Assembly (NCBI GenBank): GCA_032209605.1
Contig: JASFXZ010000001.1
Span: 23,068,619-23,132,618 of the forward strand
Length of the DNA: 64,000 nt
Source: Mactromeris polynyma
Taxonomy: Eukaryota > Mollusca > Bivalvia > Venerida > Mactridae
Direction: 5' to 3'
Position numbers and translations under genes: made by a program. Shown piece after piece: positions 10,003 through 23,500 of the stretch; the first letter of the stretch is position 1, and each line of letters begins with the position of its first letter. A model generated the notes under the pieces. The model was given only the letters and a program-made list of their open reading frames with translations, was not told the origin of the DNA and did no database searches.

Positions 10003-13000
10003 ATGGAGGCAAATCAAATTACCAGGTTTATTGAGAGGGGTCTCGGTGCAATTAAACAAGGAGATACAGCAAGTGCTAAACAGTATGTGCTGCAAGCGAT
10101 CGATGGTGCTAACAATGAAAAACAAAGGTTCATGCCAGGCCTTGAAGTCGGTGTGAGCGAACAGAAATTAGCCGAATGGTTCGGTGGATGCTCATTTATT
10201 CTAAGCCAGGTAAACACATGTAGTAATATGGCATACTTTGTTTAGGCATAAGAAATGAGTTAAGGATAAATGCAAACATACTTGGAGTAGTATATACATA
10301 TGGTTTCTAATGCTTATGAAGAATTTATTTTTGAATTTTTATTAACTTAGTTCATAGTCAATTTATATTGATATTTTAGGGCATATATTGCAGTTTCAAT
10401 GTGTCAAAGTATGCATGTTTAGTGAATATATGAAAAACACTAAGTGCATTTAATTGATCACTCTTAATAGTCCTGTTTTTCAAAACAAAAATCGTTGTAT
10501 TAACCTTACAGTTACCTCAATCTTTTGAAAAATGTACCAAAAACTGCTTATAAAGATTGATATTACTATTTATACACTACAGAACAGCACGATGGCTAGT
10601 TAGTACATTGCCATTATGCATGGTTGCCAGTCTGATTATAGTAACAAATAGGAATTTCAGAGAGGTTTGTCAGCTTTTTACTGTACTATATTATCGTTGA
10701 ACTAAGGTAATAATTTGATTATTTTGCAGATTGGCGATTATTATCCGGCTCAGAAGTACTTCTATACAGGTATTTTAAAACTTTCAATGACCTTAATAAA
10801 AAAGTTAATAAAGAAAAAGAAATATGACTGACTGTTAACTATAGAAACACGTCATTTTGTGTTGTGTATCGTACAATAAGTGTGCTACAAACAACTTACT
10901 AGTCTTCCAATGTATCCATACAGTAAAAGCTTTGCAAAATAATTAACAAAATCTTTAACAGTCATTTTGGAGGGTTTGTTAATTTCTATGGTTGACTATT
11001 GCATCATATCCGGTATATTATTCTTAACTTGGGCACTGAAGAATTATGTCTGACATATTTTACAGCAATTGTTTTTGACCCTGAATGGAAAATGGAGACT
11101 CATGCAGCTGTATCTCAAGTAGTTTGGGACGAGTTAGTGTACTCCAAAACGCTACAGGATCTTGAACTAAATCTCCAGGTAATTAGTAAGACATATAAAT
11201 TAAGCATGTAGACAGTTAGCAATCTATTCACAGTTGCGAAAACCATTTGTTTTTAAGACATTCATACATTCATAAAATATACTCTCTGCTGTCGATTCAC
11301 AATTAGTTGAGAATACCATTGTTAGTTCAGGAAATTCATGAAAAGCATGTGTATAGTACGTAGTATGTTGTAGATTCACCATTACAATAAACAACACTTT
11401 AAGGACTCTTTGACATATTTTAAGATATTGCAATAAATGTATCAAATAGTAATGTAATTCACAGAAAGTCCAATATGTCTGTTATATTTGTACTAAATAT
11501 CAGTACACAATACAGCCAATTCATTTAAACCAAGCCAATTACATAACACCATACAGAAATTAAAAGTCACACATTTACTAAATCCGTCATTATCGAATGA
11601 GACCACCTTTTGCCTGGATAATGGATTGGCATCTACTTCTCATTTACATAATGAAAATACGCATCTATTTCTATGGTATATTTGCCAATTATGTACATTT
11701 AATTAGCCTTACTCTGTGGTGAACACGATATGGCAAGACTATCACTGACAAACTTTGTTTTAAGACATTTACAATAAGCTTGTTTATAGTTTGCAGTATA
11801 CCTTTATTGTGTACCTAATGTCTGTTGGTCAATATATATTACAGCATGTTTTCATTAACTGACCTCCTTGCTGTTGGCTTACAAACAATCTCAAGTAGAT
11901 AAAAAACGGACTGAAAAAATATATATATATATTTGAACAATTGTTTCAATATTTTGATTGCCGATGTGTCTATATTTCATTGATTACTAGTATTTAACAA
12001 ATGCTTTGTAGTTTTGAGATGTGACGCTTACTTATTACTTAATACGGTTTTATGTGCAGTTGCTATATTGTCAAAATGAGGAAAGCATTCATAATTGTTC
12101 CTACTATGTCTCCAGACTTCAGACTATGATCAATCATATTGTTTTTTGACATCGTTTCATTCTGTATTGTATTCCGCAGTATCACAGTTTTTTGTTTTTA
12201 GAATATATTGCGTAGTTTGGCAGAATTGGATACGTTAGCAAAACTTGCCGAAACACGTAAGAAATGGAATGTATGTGTTGCTATAGATGGGGACATAAAC
12301 AAAATCTACACTTTTTTGATAGCAATAGGCTTAATCAGAAATCAACTCAAATCCATCCAAGGCAGAAAAGCGTCAATGTGGCGTGCAGCTCGATGTTTCC
12401 TTTATCTAGTGAGTCATTTGTGATGCTTATTAAGTGTTCTCCATTTTAAAGTACGCACTTATGTATATTAAATAGTCAACTTACAGTAATATATAATCCA
12501 AGTCCATATTTTTGTACCTAAATGTAATACATGTATAACAGCTGGAATGCTATCTGTTTTGTGAGAAATATTGATTTTAGGGTAGTTGTGCACTTTGTAA
12601 GTGGCATTTTCTGCTGCACTTTGTTTTTCATTTTTATTGGCTTATTTGAAACCGGTTGGATGTTTTGATTGTACAGTTGTATGATAATGAACGTTCTTAC
12701 ACGTAGTCTGTTATGCATCTTGGGATATAATATTAAATTTGTTTGATATTCTAGGGTAAGCATCAGGACGCCAGAATAACCTGCAGTACAAGTAAGTAAA
12801 TACATGTACGTACGTACATATCTGTGTGTCATGTCTGGTTAAAACCATCTGGTTAATATATTGAAAATTTATGTAAACATAAACAAAGAATGAAAACATT
12901 CTGACTGCAAAATCGTTAGCGTCTCTGGTGAGCATTGAAACAGCGGCAAATACCAACAGTTTTGTAATACAGGTATTCCAGTAGTATTTGTTGTCAGTTT

Positions 13001-14579
13001 CTCAGATTCCTTACATATAATACGTCAACTGTCTAGTGATATGTCTCTATGAACATGAAGGCAATCACAACATCTAACCTTCTCCTATTCTATCTTATTC
13101 TATTCACCTTGCAGTTTTGCGATATGTATGCGAGTATGACGATTCAGAGGCTCTTGGTATATGGGCACAATCACTGTTTGCAACGAAGGACTATGATTTG
13201 GCATTAGATAAGTGCCGTCTAGCTTTGAAGTACTGTCAGGTAAGGCGGAGTCACCAGTAACTAATTGCATATGTGTTGAAGTCATTTTAATAAATTAATT
13301 GGAATTGTTTCGTTTTAAAAAGTAGACTAATTCTTGGAGAAATGTGCCATTTGATAAAATGACAAGAATAGACAATAAAATGTTGTTCTATTAATGGTAT
13401 ATATTATTCGTTGTCTGGGTACATGATCTTGTTATATCTTATATGTGGAGAAATAGCAAAGTATTGTATAAATGATTACATAGAACGCATACGTAATTAT
13501 ACTCAACTGATTTCGTTTGGGGGGGGGGGATTTCAATGGTATACTTTATTAGATTAGATTTCCTTATGAGATTGGGTAATTTCAATTAAGTTTGGCAACT
13601 AAAACAATTAAAATGTATTTCAAAATTGTATAAATAACATCATACATTAATGTTTATATATTTCAAGCAATCTTTCAACGAATCATTGAAATGAGTATAT
13701 GCATAGCTGCAGCAAAGTATAGATATGTCGCGACGCTACTGTCCGTAAAACCTGACAACCTAAAAGTAAAAGTCATGGTACTGTGTATTTTCAACACGCC
13801 ATACTTCATACATAAATATGTATGATTAAAGATAATAAATATAAATGTAACTTTCCATTTTTCGGTTTACTTTTAGTGGCTAACGTTTTTCAGAAAAGAA
13901 AAATGCCGTTATTTTTTTGGAACGGTAACAAATTATAAATTTTCCAATTTTATCCGCATTTTTATACTGATTGAATCAATAACTGTTTCATTTGCCCCAG
14001 CCATTATGCCCATTAAGGGTCTAAAACCGTAATAGCATTTTCGACACTTTGTAAAAGCTGTCTAAATAGAAAGACAGCAATCAAAAAATGTATTGCTTTC
14101 TTTTAGGATGGAGGTGACAGACAAAGACTAGAATGTTTTTACCGCAACATTGAAGAACAGATGCCCCCTTCGAAGAAACGTGAGTTAGATGAAGAATGGT
14201 TAGAAGGCACACACGCTGATCCTAATGCTGTATGTATGAGTGATTTATCTTCGAAACATCTATGTTGCCACCTTCTGCTACAAAAATGTTTTGAGGCTTG
14301 ACATATGTAGTGGCTTAATTTCTTTGGATTTGTTTTATATTTTCGCTGTCTTAATGTTATATATTTGATCACCACAGAGAAAAGGACGTTCTTACAACTA
14401 TAATCACCTGTTGCAAATTTAAGATTTTTCACTTTTAATCAGTTTTCAAAGGTAAACTTGCCTTGCATATATTTTCTTTGTTGAAAACTAAATATATATT
14501 TAATTCAACATACAGTTAGCTGCAGCTGCAGAAAGACATAAACCCAATCCAGAGAAGAAGAAGAAAAGACACAGACGAA
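10003..14579 (+). CDS. Gene A exons 1-8: TPR-like N-terminal region
   Basis: Eight short exons encode residues 1-305. Exon 6 (13115-13239) reads DDSEALGIWAQSLFATKDYD followed by LALDKCRLALKYCQ, a classic tetratricopeptide helix pair. Exons 1-3 (QGDTASAKQYVLQAI, IGDYYPAQKYFY, FDPEW) look like a second, degenerate pair, which suggests a protein-interaction module. Exon 8 ends in EKKKKRHRR, a possible nuclear localisation or RNA-contact patch. Exon 3 ends at 11178 on 'cag|gtaatt'. In gene B the equivalent of that donor is absent and the exon runs 21 nt further to 'aaa|gtaagc', a site mutated to 'aaattaagc' here. Both choices keep phase 0. Confidence 0.75.
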
Positions 14580-17500
14580 GTAAGATAACGTTTTGAAAAA
14601 ACTCTAAACTTGTATTGTAATTTATCATTACATGCCCAAAATTAGTTTTCTAATGTTATGTTTTCTTAATATTGGAAGTCGTACGTTTGACCACAACGAG
14701 GCGTATGTTCGCTGTGACAACATGAATAAAAGAAATACACTAAAAGGCATGTGTCGTCCATCTCTGCATCTCTGATTCATGTGGGGTAGTGTTCAATATC
14801 TTACAGAAGAACAAATAAATGTGTAATTAAGAGTGTGTATCCCATGAACGTTGGTACGGTCAGTTGACCACCGGATATAAATGAAATACTGTTTAATAAT
14901 TGGTACATCTCAATATAATCAACTGTTCACTGTCCAATATCATTATGTTTCGATAAATCATTTGTCATCAATTATTCAAGGTCACAGAAACCGCTCAGAG
15001 CAAAATTCACCAATTCAAATGAGCTTCAGTGAGAACGATAGGAAAATGCGGTCACGGTCTCGGACACCAGAAAGTGAAAACTCCAATATATATCCAGTTC
15101 GTCGGTTACAGCTGGAAAGCGTAGAAGGGATGAGATCAAGAAATCCAAGTTCATGCAGTGCAGCCACTACAATGACAGATATGTCAAGCGTAGGTACAGA
15201 AATGTCATATGAAGACATTGACATTTCGGAATCAGACTCGGATGAGGAGAATGAAGAAGATTACACATCGGCCAGGGCAGCAAGTCCAGATTGCATACCA
15301 AGTGACGACTTAGAGGATGAAATGATGCAAGAAAACATGACATTTTATGAACGAAGTCAACGTTTTTATGCGCAACATGATGAGAGGTCTTATTTCCCAG
15401 GCAGTGCTGAGATTGATGGTAAACATTTAAAGGAAGGTATACATCTGAATAAATCATTCATGCGTCAGTTGGAAGACAAACGTCCTGAATCGCTAAAAAG
15501 AGAAGCCTTTTACAAAAGTTTTCTTAGCAAAGATGAGCTACGCCAAAAAATGTTGCAAAATCCAAAGAAATATGTGAAATGTGTGATACAGATAGAAGGC
15601 GCACATGACGCCTACTGCACCCCAGTTGATTCTAATGTTAATTTCAATGTAATTGAGATATCTGGAAGATCAAAAATTGGCCAGGCATTCAATGAAGACG
15701 AAGTAGTTGTCGAAATTCTAGACAAAGAAGATGCGAGGGATAAACGATTTGGCCAGGTTCTCGGCATCTGGGAAAGGCATCGCCATTGTGGTACTGATCA
15801 TCCTGTTTTCATCTGTACATTAGACACAATAGACACCCATCTTGTCCGGCCATTATGTAAAACAATTCCCAAGATCTATGTGCTTGATAGAGAAATTAAG
15901 CAAAAATACAAGACGAAAAAACGCATGAGATACAAAATTGAAGTTTATGAATATAATGAGCGATCCGAAACACTTGACAATCCAAAGATTATGCTTATAA
16001 ATCCAGCAAAAATGAGATCTTACATATTTTTAGTGGCACTGATAACATGGGGTGAACACCACGTTTACCCAAAAGGAGCAATCATCAAAAAACTTAACAG
16101 TGGAACAAGTCTTTCAACAGGTTTGTCAGTGCTGAATCTTCAACATGAGGTTCCATCGCTTTATGGGAAGGAAACTGTGGAACAAGTTTCTAGTATTCTA
16201 AAGAGAACAAAAGATGAAGTACCGACTGAATTCTTCGAAGGCCGAATGGATCTGACATCTTTGAACACATTTACAATCGATCAACCGGATGCCAAAGATC
16301 TCGATGATGCTTTGAGTATTATACAGATTGAAGATGGATATAAAGTGGGTGTCCATATCGCTGATGTTTCCGCCTTCATTCCCAAAGATTCACCCATCGA
16401 CTTAGAAGCAAGAAGCAGAGCAACAACGTTCTATCCAGGTGTACGAAATCCAAGAAATATGATTCCAGAACCACTTAGTGCAAACTGTTTAAGTCTTCTT
16501 CCAAACAAGAGAAGGTTAACACTATCGGTATTTTTGTTATTATGTAAAGATGGAAAATTCAAGCAGATGGAAGGCAATACAGTCGAAACTCATGAGACAT
16601 TGATACAGTCCAAAAGGCAACTCACGTACGGTGAAGCTCAGCAAATCATTCAATCTGAACCGAACGAAAATGATGACCAGGTTGCTAAGGATGTCAGGAG
16701 TCTATTTCGTCTCGCCAAAGAAATCAGGAAAAAAAGGTTAGGAAATGCCATGTTTGCTCTTAGCTCAGACTGGGAAGAATCAGATGAGGCAGACAGTGGG
16801 TCAATGGAAGCTCATTATTTGATTGAAGAATTCATGATACTTGCTAACAAGAAGGTAGCTGAAAAGCTTCACCGAATTTACAAGGACGTTGTTCCACTTC
16901 GATGTCAACCACCTCCATCTCAAGAACATTTGGAAGGATTTTTGAAGAAGAACAACAATTACATAGACATCGTCGTACAATTTCAAGACAAGAAAATTGG
17001 TTCAACGACACGAAACTTTGACGCATGTCTTTCAGGACAATCTACAAAGTCGGTTGTGGTTTCTAAGTCTGTATGGGAAACCATAAGGTCAAAGCCTAAA
17101 CAAGCATCGAAGTATCTACGACAAGATGATATTCATCCACTTCAGGTTGCAGTTTACCAGCACTGGTTGTCAATTCAAGAACGTGCTGGTTATCGTTGTT
17201 CGGGTAGTCTTACTGGCTCAGAAGATGGAAAGCATTACAGTTTGAATATGTTTCCCTACACTCATTTCACGTCACCTATCAGACGTTACAATGATCTTAT
17301 TGTTCACCGCCTTATACATGCAGCTCTTAACCGGAAGCACTCTCCATACCAGAAGGAAGAAGTGGACTCCATTTGCATCCACTCCAACTCTATTATGAAA
17401 CGCGCTAAAGCCTTTGAAAGACATTGTAGATCTCTACAACAAGCTGTAAATTTCAAAACAAATCCCAAAATGATAGCATGCACAGTAGATGAAGTAACTG

Positions 17501-20500
17501 ACAAAGGACTAACAATGTGTTCTCCATTATTAAAGTATGTGATGAAAAGTGACAGAGAACTTGCTTTTAATTTGTTAGATATGGGATCAAAGCCTGAAGT
17601 ATTTGAAGACGGAGAAACAAATTGGTCAAATGTGAAAGCTGTATGGAGGAAACGACTCTATGACTTTCACTACAAACCCAAATACCGACCAGATCAAGGG
17701 CGTGAGTTGAAACTGAATCCAAATAAAGGAAACGTCTTTATACCATTGCATGAATGGGCTCGAATGGTCAAATGTGCTGTTGAAGGACGTGAACAAGATT
17801 TACGTCGAGCAATCAAAAATGCCAAAGTAGAACTTCGTGCACAAGGACTTGACGACGTCAGTACCGAAAGTTTGGATCCGCTTCAAATACAACCAAACAC
17901 AAAATTCTCCATGATTTATTCACGTGGACATACAGTTCATGTTCAGATGTCTGCTGCAACGGAAAGGGGTGTTATTGCACCGAAACCTATATTGTACAGC
18001 CTGACAAACAATGTAAAGTTTTGCTTGCAACACATGGCTGATCCTGTTGGTTGCTTGACACACTATGCAACTAGCCCTACGTGTGACAAGTATAAATCTG
18101 TAAAACAGTACTTGGAAAGATGGATACCATTAATGTCTATGGAGGCAGCAACTCAGGTTATTCACAATGAAGAGTCATGTTGCATTAATAGTGTTCATGT
18201 AAAATTTTCATCTGAAAGAAGAGGCAAATTTGCGCTTGGCATGGCCGAGTGTGAAATTAGGAATATAGAATTTTCCGGTACAACGTCAGATGATGAAAAT
18301 GAAGATGACGATGATACGGAATTTGGTTCATCTTATGATTGGTTATGCCTAAAGACAACTGTTTCAAGCAATGAAAAGGGTATCAAAATTCTAAATGTGA
18401 ACAAGCCTCTTGATTCAGCATGGGTTGGTCATGCTAGAGTTATCAAAGTTAAGAAAAAGAAAGATGCGCGCCCGTCAGGGAAAATAACAGTTTCCTTTGA
18501 GTTGCATGACGATGCATCCATCCCTGTACCAAATTCACCTGATCAGAAATTCAGCGTAGAAATCCTGAGAAAATCAGAAGTTGACAGGTATAGCTACAAA
18601 TATTGACTTTTAGTTTAAACATACATTTTTGTTGTACCATCCATAATATGCCTGTATAAAAACCTCTCAACGCTCTATTTAGCAGTTCAATGGCACGTGG
18701 AATCAATAAAATAATTCCACACTCCTTTAAATAGCATTTCCTTCTTAACTATCAGACAACGTATGCATACTAGTGGACTTGTGTTGTCTTATAAACAGTA
18801 ATGTTAAATATAGCTTCATATAATTATATAAATGATGTTGATTTAGATATAACAATGTGAACACTTAATTATTGTTTGTAGGAGGACGGAGAGCTACATC
18901 AAGACTCTACCATCAATGACAGATTCATTGGCGTGTAAGATTGCTCTAAACCAACCTATTCCTGAATTGGGTAAGTAATTTCATTTTTGTTTAAAATCTG
19001 GCCGTAAGTTTAATACCTTATGGTATATAATAGATTAATATACTTAGTTGATTTGTGGAATCAAAAATTGGTGTTTGATTGTTTACCGGCCGACCAAAAT
19101 GTTCATAGTGTCGGCGATATAGTGTCTGTTGTTGCATAGTGGTATACAGTTGTTGTATGTTGTTTTTCCTCTTTTTGATGCTCATTCATGCATTTGAAGC
19201 CACATTTGCTTGTATCATTTTAGATAAAAAGTATAAGCACACAGCATCTTTGATTGAGAGAGATTTGACATATGACGCAGATAAAGACGATCCAGATCGA
19301 AGGCCATTACCACCTAACAACGAAAAACAACAAGAAGCAATCAACAAAGCACTGAGGTCCCGTTTTTCTCTTATACAAGGACCACCAGGTATGTCTACTT
19401 AAAGTACATTCTAGAACAACTATTTATGAGTTTGTCAAGTGAATATGGCTACAAGACAAACATAGGTGCAATCATCAAGGACGTCGCAACATTATTGTAC
19501 TGTTGACCCGGTAGTGCTTATTAAGGTTCTTTCTATTCGTTAACATGGTAACCTGGCTCTTGTCCCTTATATGACATATGACGGAAAATTGTTAAAAAAC
19601 GACGTGAAATAAGATGAAAACAACACACTATTTGCCGGTATCGGGATTATCAAAGCGATATATTTAAAGGAATACACTGCAATTTAATTTAAATGATAGA
19701 TTGGTTGATTTATTATTTAAGTTAAATTGCAATATTTTGAAAAGAGACCTGTCTGATCAGGTTAACACTATCAGTGAATTATTGTCCTCATTATGATTCA
19801 TTGATGGAATATACAATGACATTCATCATGATCAATAATAAATATGTAATCAATAAACTATACAAACAGATGTAATTTATTTATTAAAGGTGATAAGCTG
19901 CAAGTACTCCTTTTTGTTCTAAGAGCCGGTCTAGGTAAATATGTTCAGTTTGACAGAGCTAAACAATTCATTCACTCTAAACTATTCATAGCCTCTTTTT
20001 CCAACAAATTTTCGCATTCGTTCTGGCGGTTTCAAAGTTAGATACTGTATCCTATGTTCACTCCTATTATTTCCATTTATCCTTCAATTCTTTTTGTATT
20101 TACATATATTTCAGGCACTGGTAAAACGTACACTGGCATCAAACTTCTATACTTATTCGATCAAATTAATCGAATACGTCACAAGGAAGGAAGTCCTAGC
20201 AAACAAGTTCTTTTCTGTGGACCATCCAATAAGTCAGTCGACTTAGTGGCAGGTAGTTTTTATTTGTAATATTTTGTTAAAAATGGATAAATATTTATTT
20301 TTTTACATACCATAACGATTTTGGGAAAAGGACTACAATTGCACATGGGGAATTTCTTGTTTACACCGTTATATAAGATTTATAGAACTTACTCCTGAAC
20401 AAATCTCAAATTTTTGTTCATAGAATTTAGGCAACGGCATGTGCATGTGTTAATGTCTTGTGTTTTTTGGGCGGATGTACCATTTGTTTATGGCATTTCC

Positions 20501-23500
20501 AAATGGATTTCATTATTAATTACATTAAAATACAATATTTTAAAATAGGTTGCGTCATGTTCTTTTGTTGTGATTAATGAATTATTTAGATTTATAAAAC
20601 AAAACGTGTGCATTTAATTTCAGAGTGGATGTTGTACCGTATGGGGAACTTTCGACCAAATTTTGTTCGTGTGTATGGCATATCTATTGAATCCCAGGAT
20701 TTTCCTATACCAGGACGCACATTTATTACCAAAAAGAGTAACAAAAACCTTAAAACAAATCCAGTGCTGTATCCTGTGGCACTTCATCACCTGATACGCA
20801 TGAAAGGAAAGAAATATGCTGAAGAAATAAAATCTTATGACAAGCTATTCAAAGCCAACAATTACGAAGCAATGCCTGACAAGGTTAAACACTATGTACA
20901 TATCGTTAGGGAAGCGTCCATACAAGAAATCAGGAGTTATGACATCATCCTATGTACTACAGCTGTTGGTTCAAATCCAAAGGTTCTGATAGCAACAAGT
21001 GTACATCAGGTATCAATTTATTTTATCATTATTCAAGTTTGGACTCGGTATGAATCCTTATTCTGTTTGTTAAACTCCGACTTGATACGTCAACATAGCC
21101 AGGTTTTTTCAGCTGTTTTATAGCATTTTTCGGGATATTCTCAATGCCTCAATGTATACATTTTTTAGCTCAGATGCTCCTGGTGGCTTTTATGATCCAT
21201 GATTGTCCGTCGTCGTGAATCGTGCGTGGCGCGTCAACATTTTCTTTAAACAACATCTCCTCCTATACCACTGAATGGATATTATTCAAATTTCACAGGA
21301 ATGATCCTTGGGTTGGCCTCTTTCATAGTTGCTTTAATCGTTCTGGTCCGTTGCATAAGTAGGTCACAGGAGCTAAAAATATTAAGTTCCGTCGAAAAAG
21401 ATGGCCTCCAGGGGGCGGGGCTAATTATTATTTCGTCAAAACGAATTATTATTTCGTCAAAACGAATTATTATTTCGTAAATATGAACTATCATTTTGTA
21501 AATACGAATGGCAGTGTACTCGGGAGAGCGATATAGGGCCATCATGGCTCTCTTGTTCCGGTTGGAACGTAAATATTCTTCATAAGACGGAATAAATAGT
21601 TTTGGTTCAATTTTTACAAAATTTGGCAACGTTAGATACTTGTTTATTACAGACAGTATATATAGATCAATTGTTTTATTAATTAATCACTAACACCCTT
21701 TACTTCAATTCCAAACATTGTGTCGTAAGTTCTAGATTTCTTCACAAATTTCTAAGTTTAACGCGCAAATATTCCCAACTTGAAGGGTATAGGTCATCTT
21801 CCAAAAAAGCCAAACTCTCTGATAGCGGATTGAAACCTCATATTATCGAATTCTAAAAATACTTGATAGCAGTGACTTATACCCGCAATTCATCGTGTCT
21901 GACGGATGATACAACAGTGGCCATTCATAACTTATTTCAAAACTTTTTTAATTGTTTTTAAAAGATGTGACACTGACCTTTGATAGACATTGGGAGAAAC
22001 TATATGACTGGAGAATCTGGGGGTCCCCTTTCCTGCTTCCCGATCATGAAGTGTTCTGTTTTGTATAGCGCATTATGACTATATTGTTCTTTCTTAAAGA
22101 AGATACAGCAGTGACGTTAAATTGCATAGCGGATGTAGAACCATTATTATTTGTTTCTAAGAGATTGTGTAGTGGTTTTCATATGTCTTTCATGAATTCG
22201 TTTTATTAAAAAGAAACCTTCACTTATGGGTTTTATTTTTGGACAGGTTATTGTGGATGAAGCAGGAATGTGCCCAGAGCCTCAATGTCTGGTTCCTATA
22301 ATTGCCACAAAACCTGAGCAGGTGGTACTAATTGGAGATCACAAACAATTAAGACCGATCATTCTCAGCAAGGAAGCCGCTTTACTTGGTTATGAGACAT
22401 CATTGTTTGAGAGATATGCTTTAACTGAGTCATCCAAAAATGTTCAGTTTACAATGTTAGAAGAACAATATCGTATGGTAGGTAAACCTTATGTTAAATA
22501 CATGTCAATATATTTATATTGCATTTTATATTTAACTGTTAAATTAGTGTGCATTTGTGTATAGTTTGATATAAGTCATTGCATAATGCATACAATTTAG
22601 ACATAACATAAAAGACACTAGCTCAATAAGCTGATTTGCGCCGTCCATTTAATTACCTGACTGCAGTTTGTATTTTTATTATTAGTTGGAGTATAGTTAA
22701 TAACTTCAAAGTTTGATAACTAAATTGCACCTTACCTCATAATTTAGTTTCCCTGTACTACTGATGACTATGTACATACTACTTATACGTCATAGTATGA
22801 TGCTCTTTTTGCCCAGTGCAATACTCAGATAATTAAAGATCAATTAATATTGACGGTAAAGTAATGCTGATATATGATTATTCCATCATTTGTACTACAG
22901 CATCCAGAGATCTGCAGATTTCCATCTCGTCAATTCTATGAAAAAAATCTTATTACCAGAAAAGGTCCATGGTGCGGGCCTTTATTAAAGATTTGGCCTA
23001 GAAATAGAAGCAATAAAGATCCAAATAACTACACAACCTATCCACATGTTCTTGTTCACGTGGAAGGCGAAGAAAAAATTCTGACAGTTTCCACAGAAGA
23101 TGGAAATGAGCATTCAAGGAGCAACCTGGCTGAAATTGATCATGTGGTAAATATTCACTCTACCAAAGTTCTAACGTTTCACTTTGGGTTTACTTGATTT
23201 CGAAAAGACGAACGAGGGGTTGGAAATTCATGGTCATTGTAGTAGAAAAAAACACAATGAAATCACACAGATAACAAAAAAGAAGTGCTTGATTAAGGTC
23301 CAGCAATTAAACGTGTTTAAATTTTACAGAAATAATAACTAATAATTTTAATATAAGTTCAATTTCGTATGCTAAAAAACAAAGAAATGTGCTCTATGTA
23401 ATCAATTACTGAGCGTGTGCTAGCCACCTGTGGTTTATGATTTTCTGCCTATTTGTAGCATTAAACGAGTCCCCATAACTGTTGTCGATACGAAGGGCGC

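Noticed and set aside
15015..17504. Antisense open frames within exon 9
   Set aside because: They are shadows of a long, well-supported coding exon on the plus strand.
14881..18606. A separate 1241-residue single-exon gene
   Set aside because: Its start lies in an intron and its last codons are beyond a good donor at 18588. Phases on both sides join it to the 18-exon model, and the paralogue lacks the ATG.
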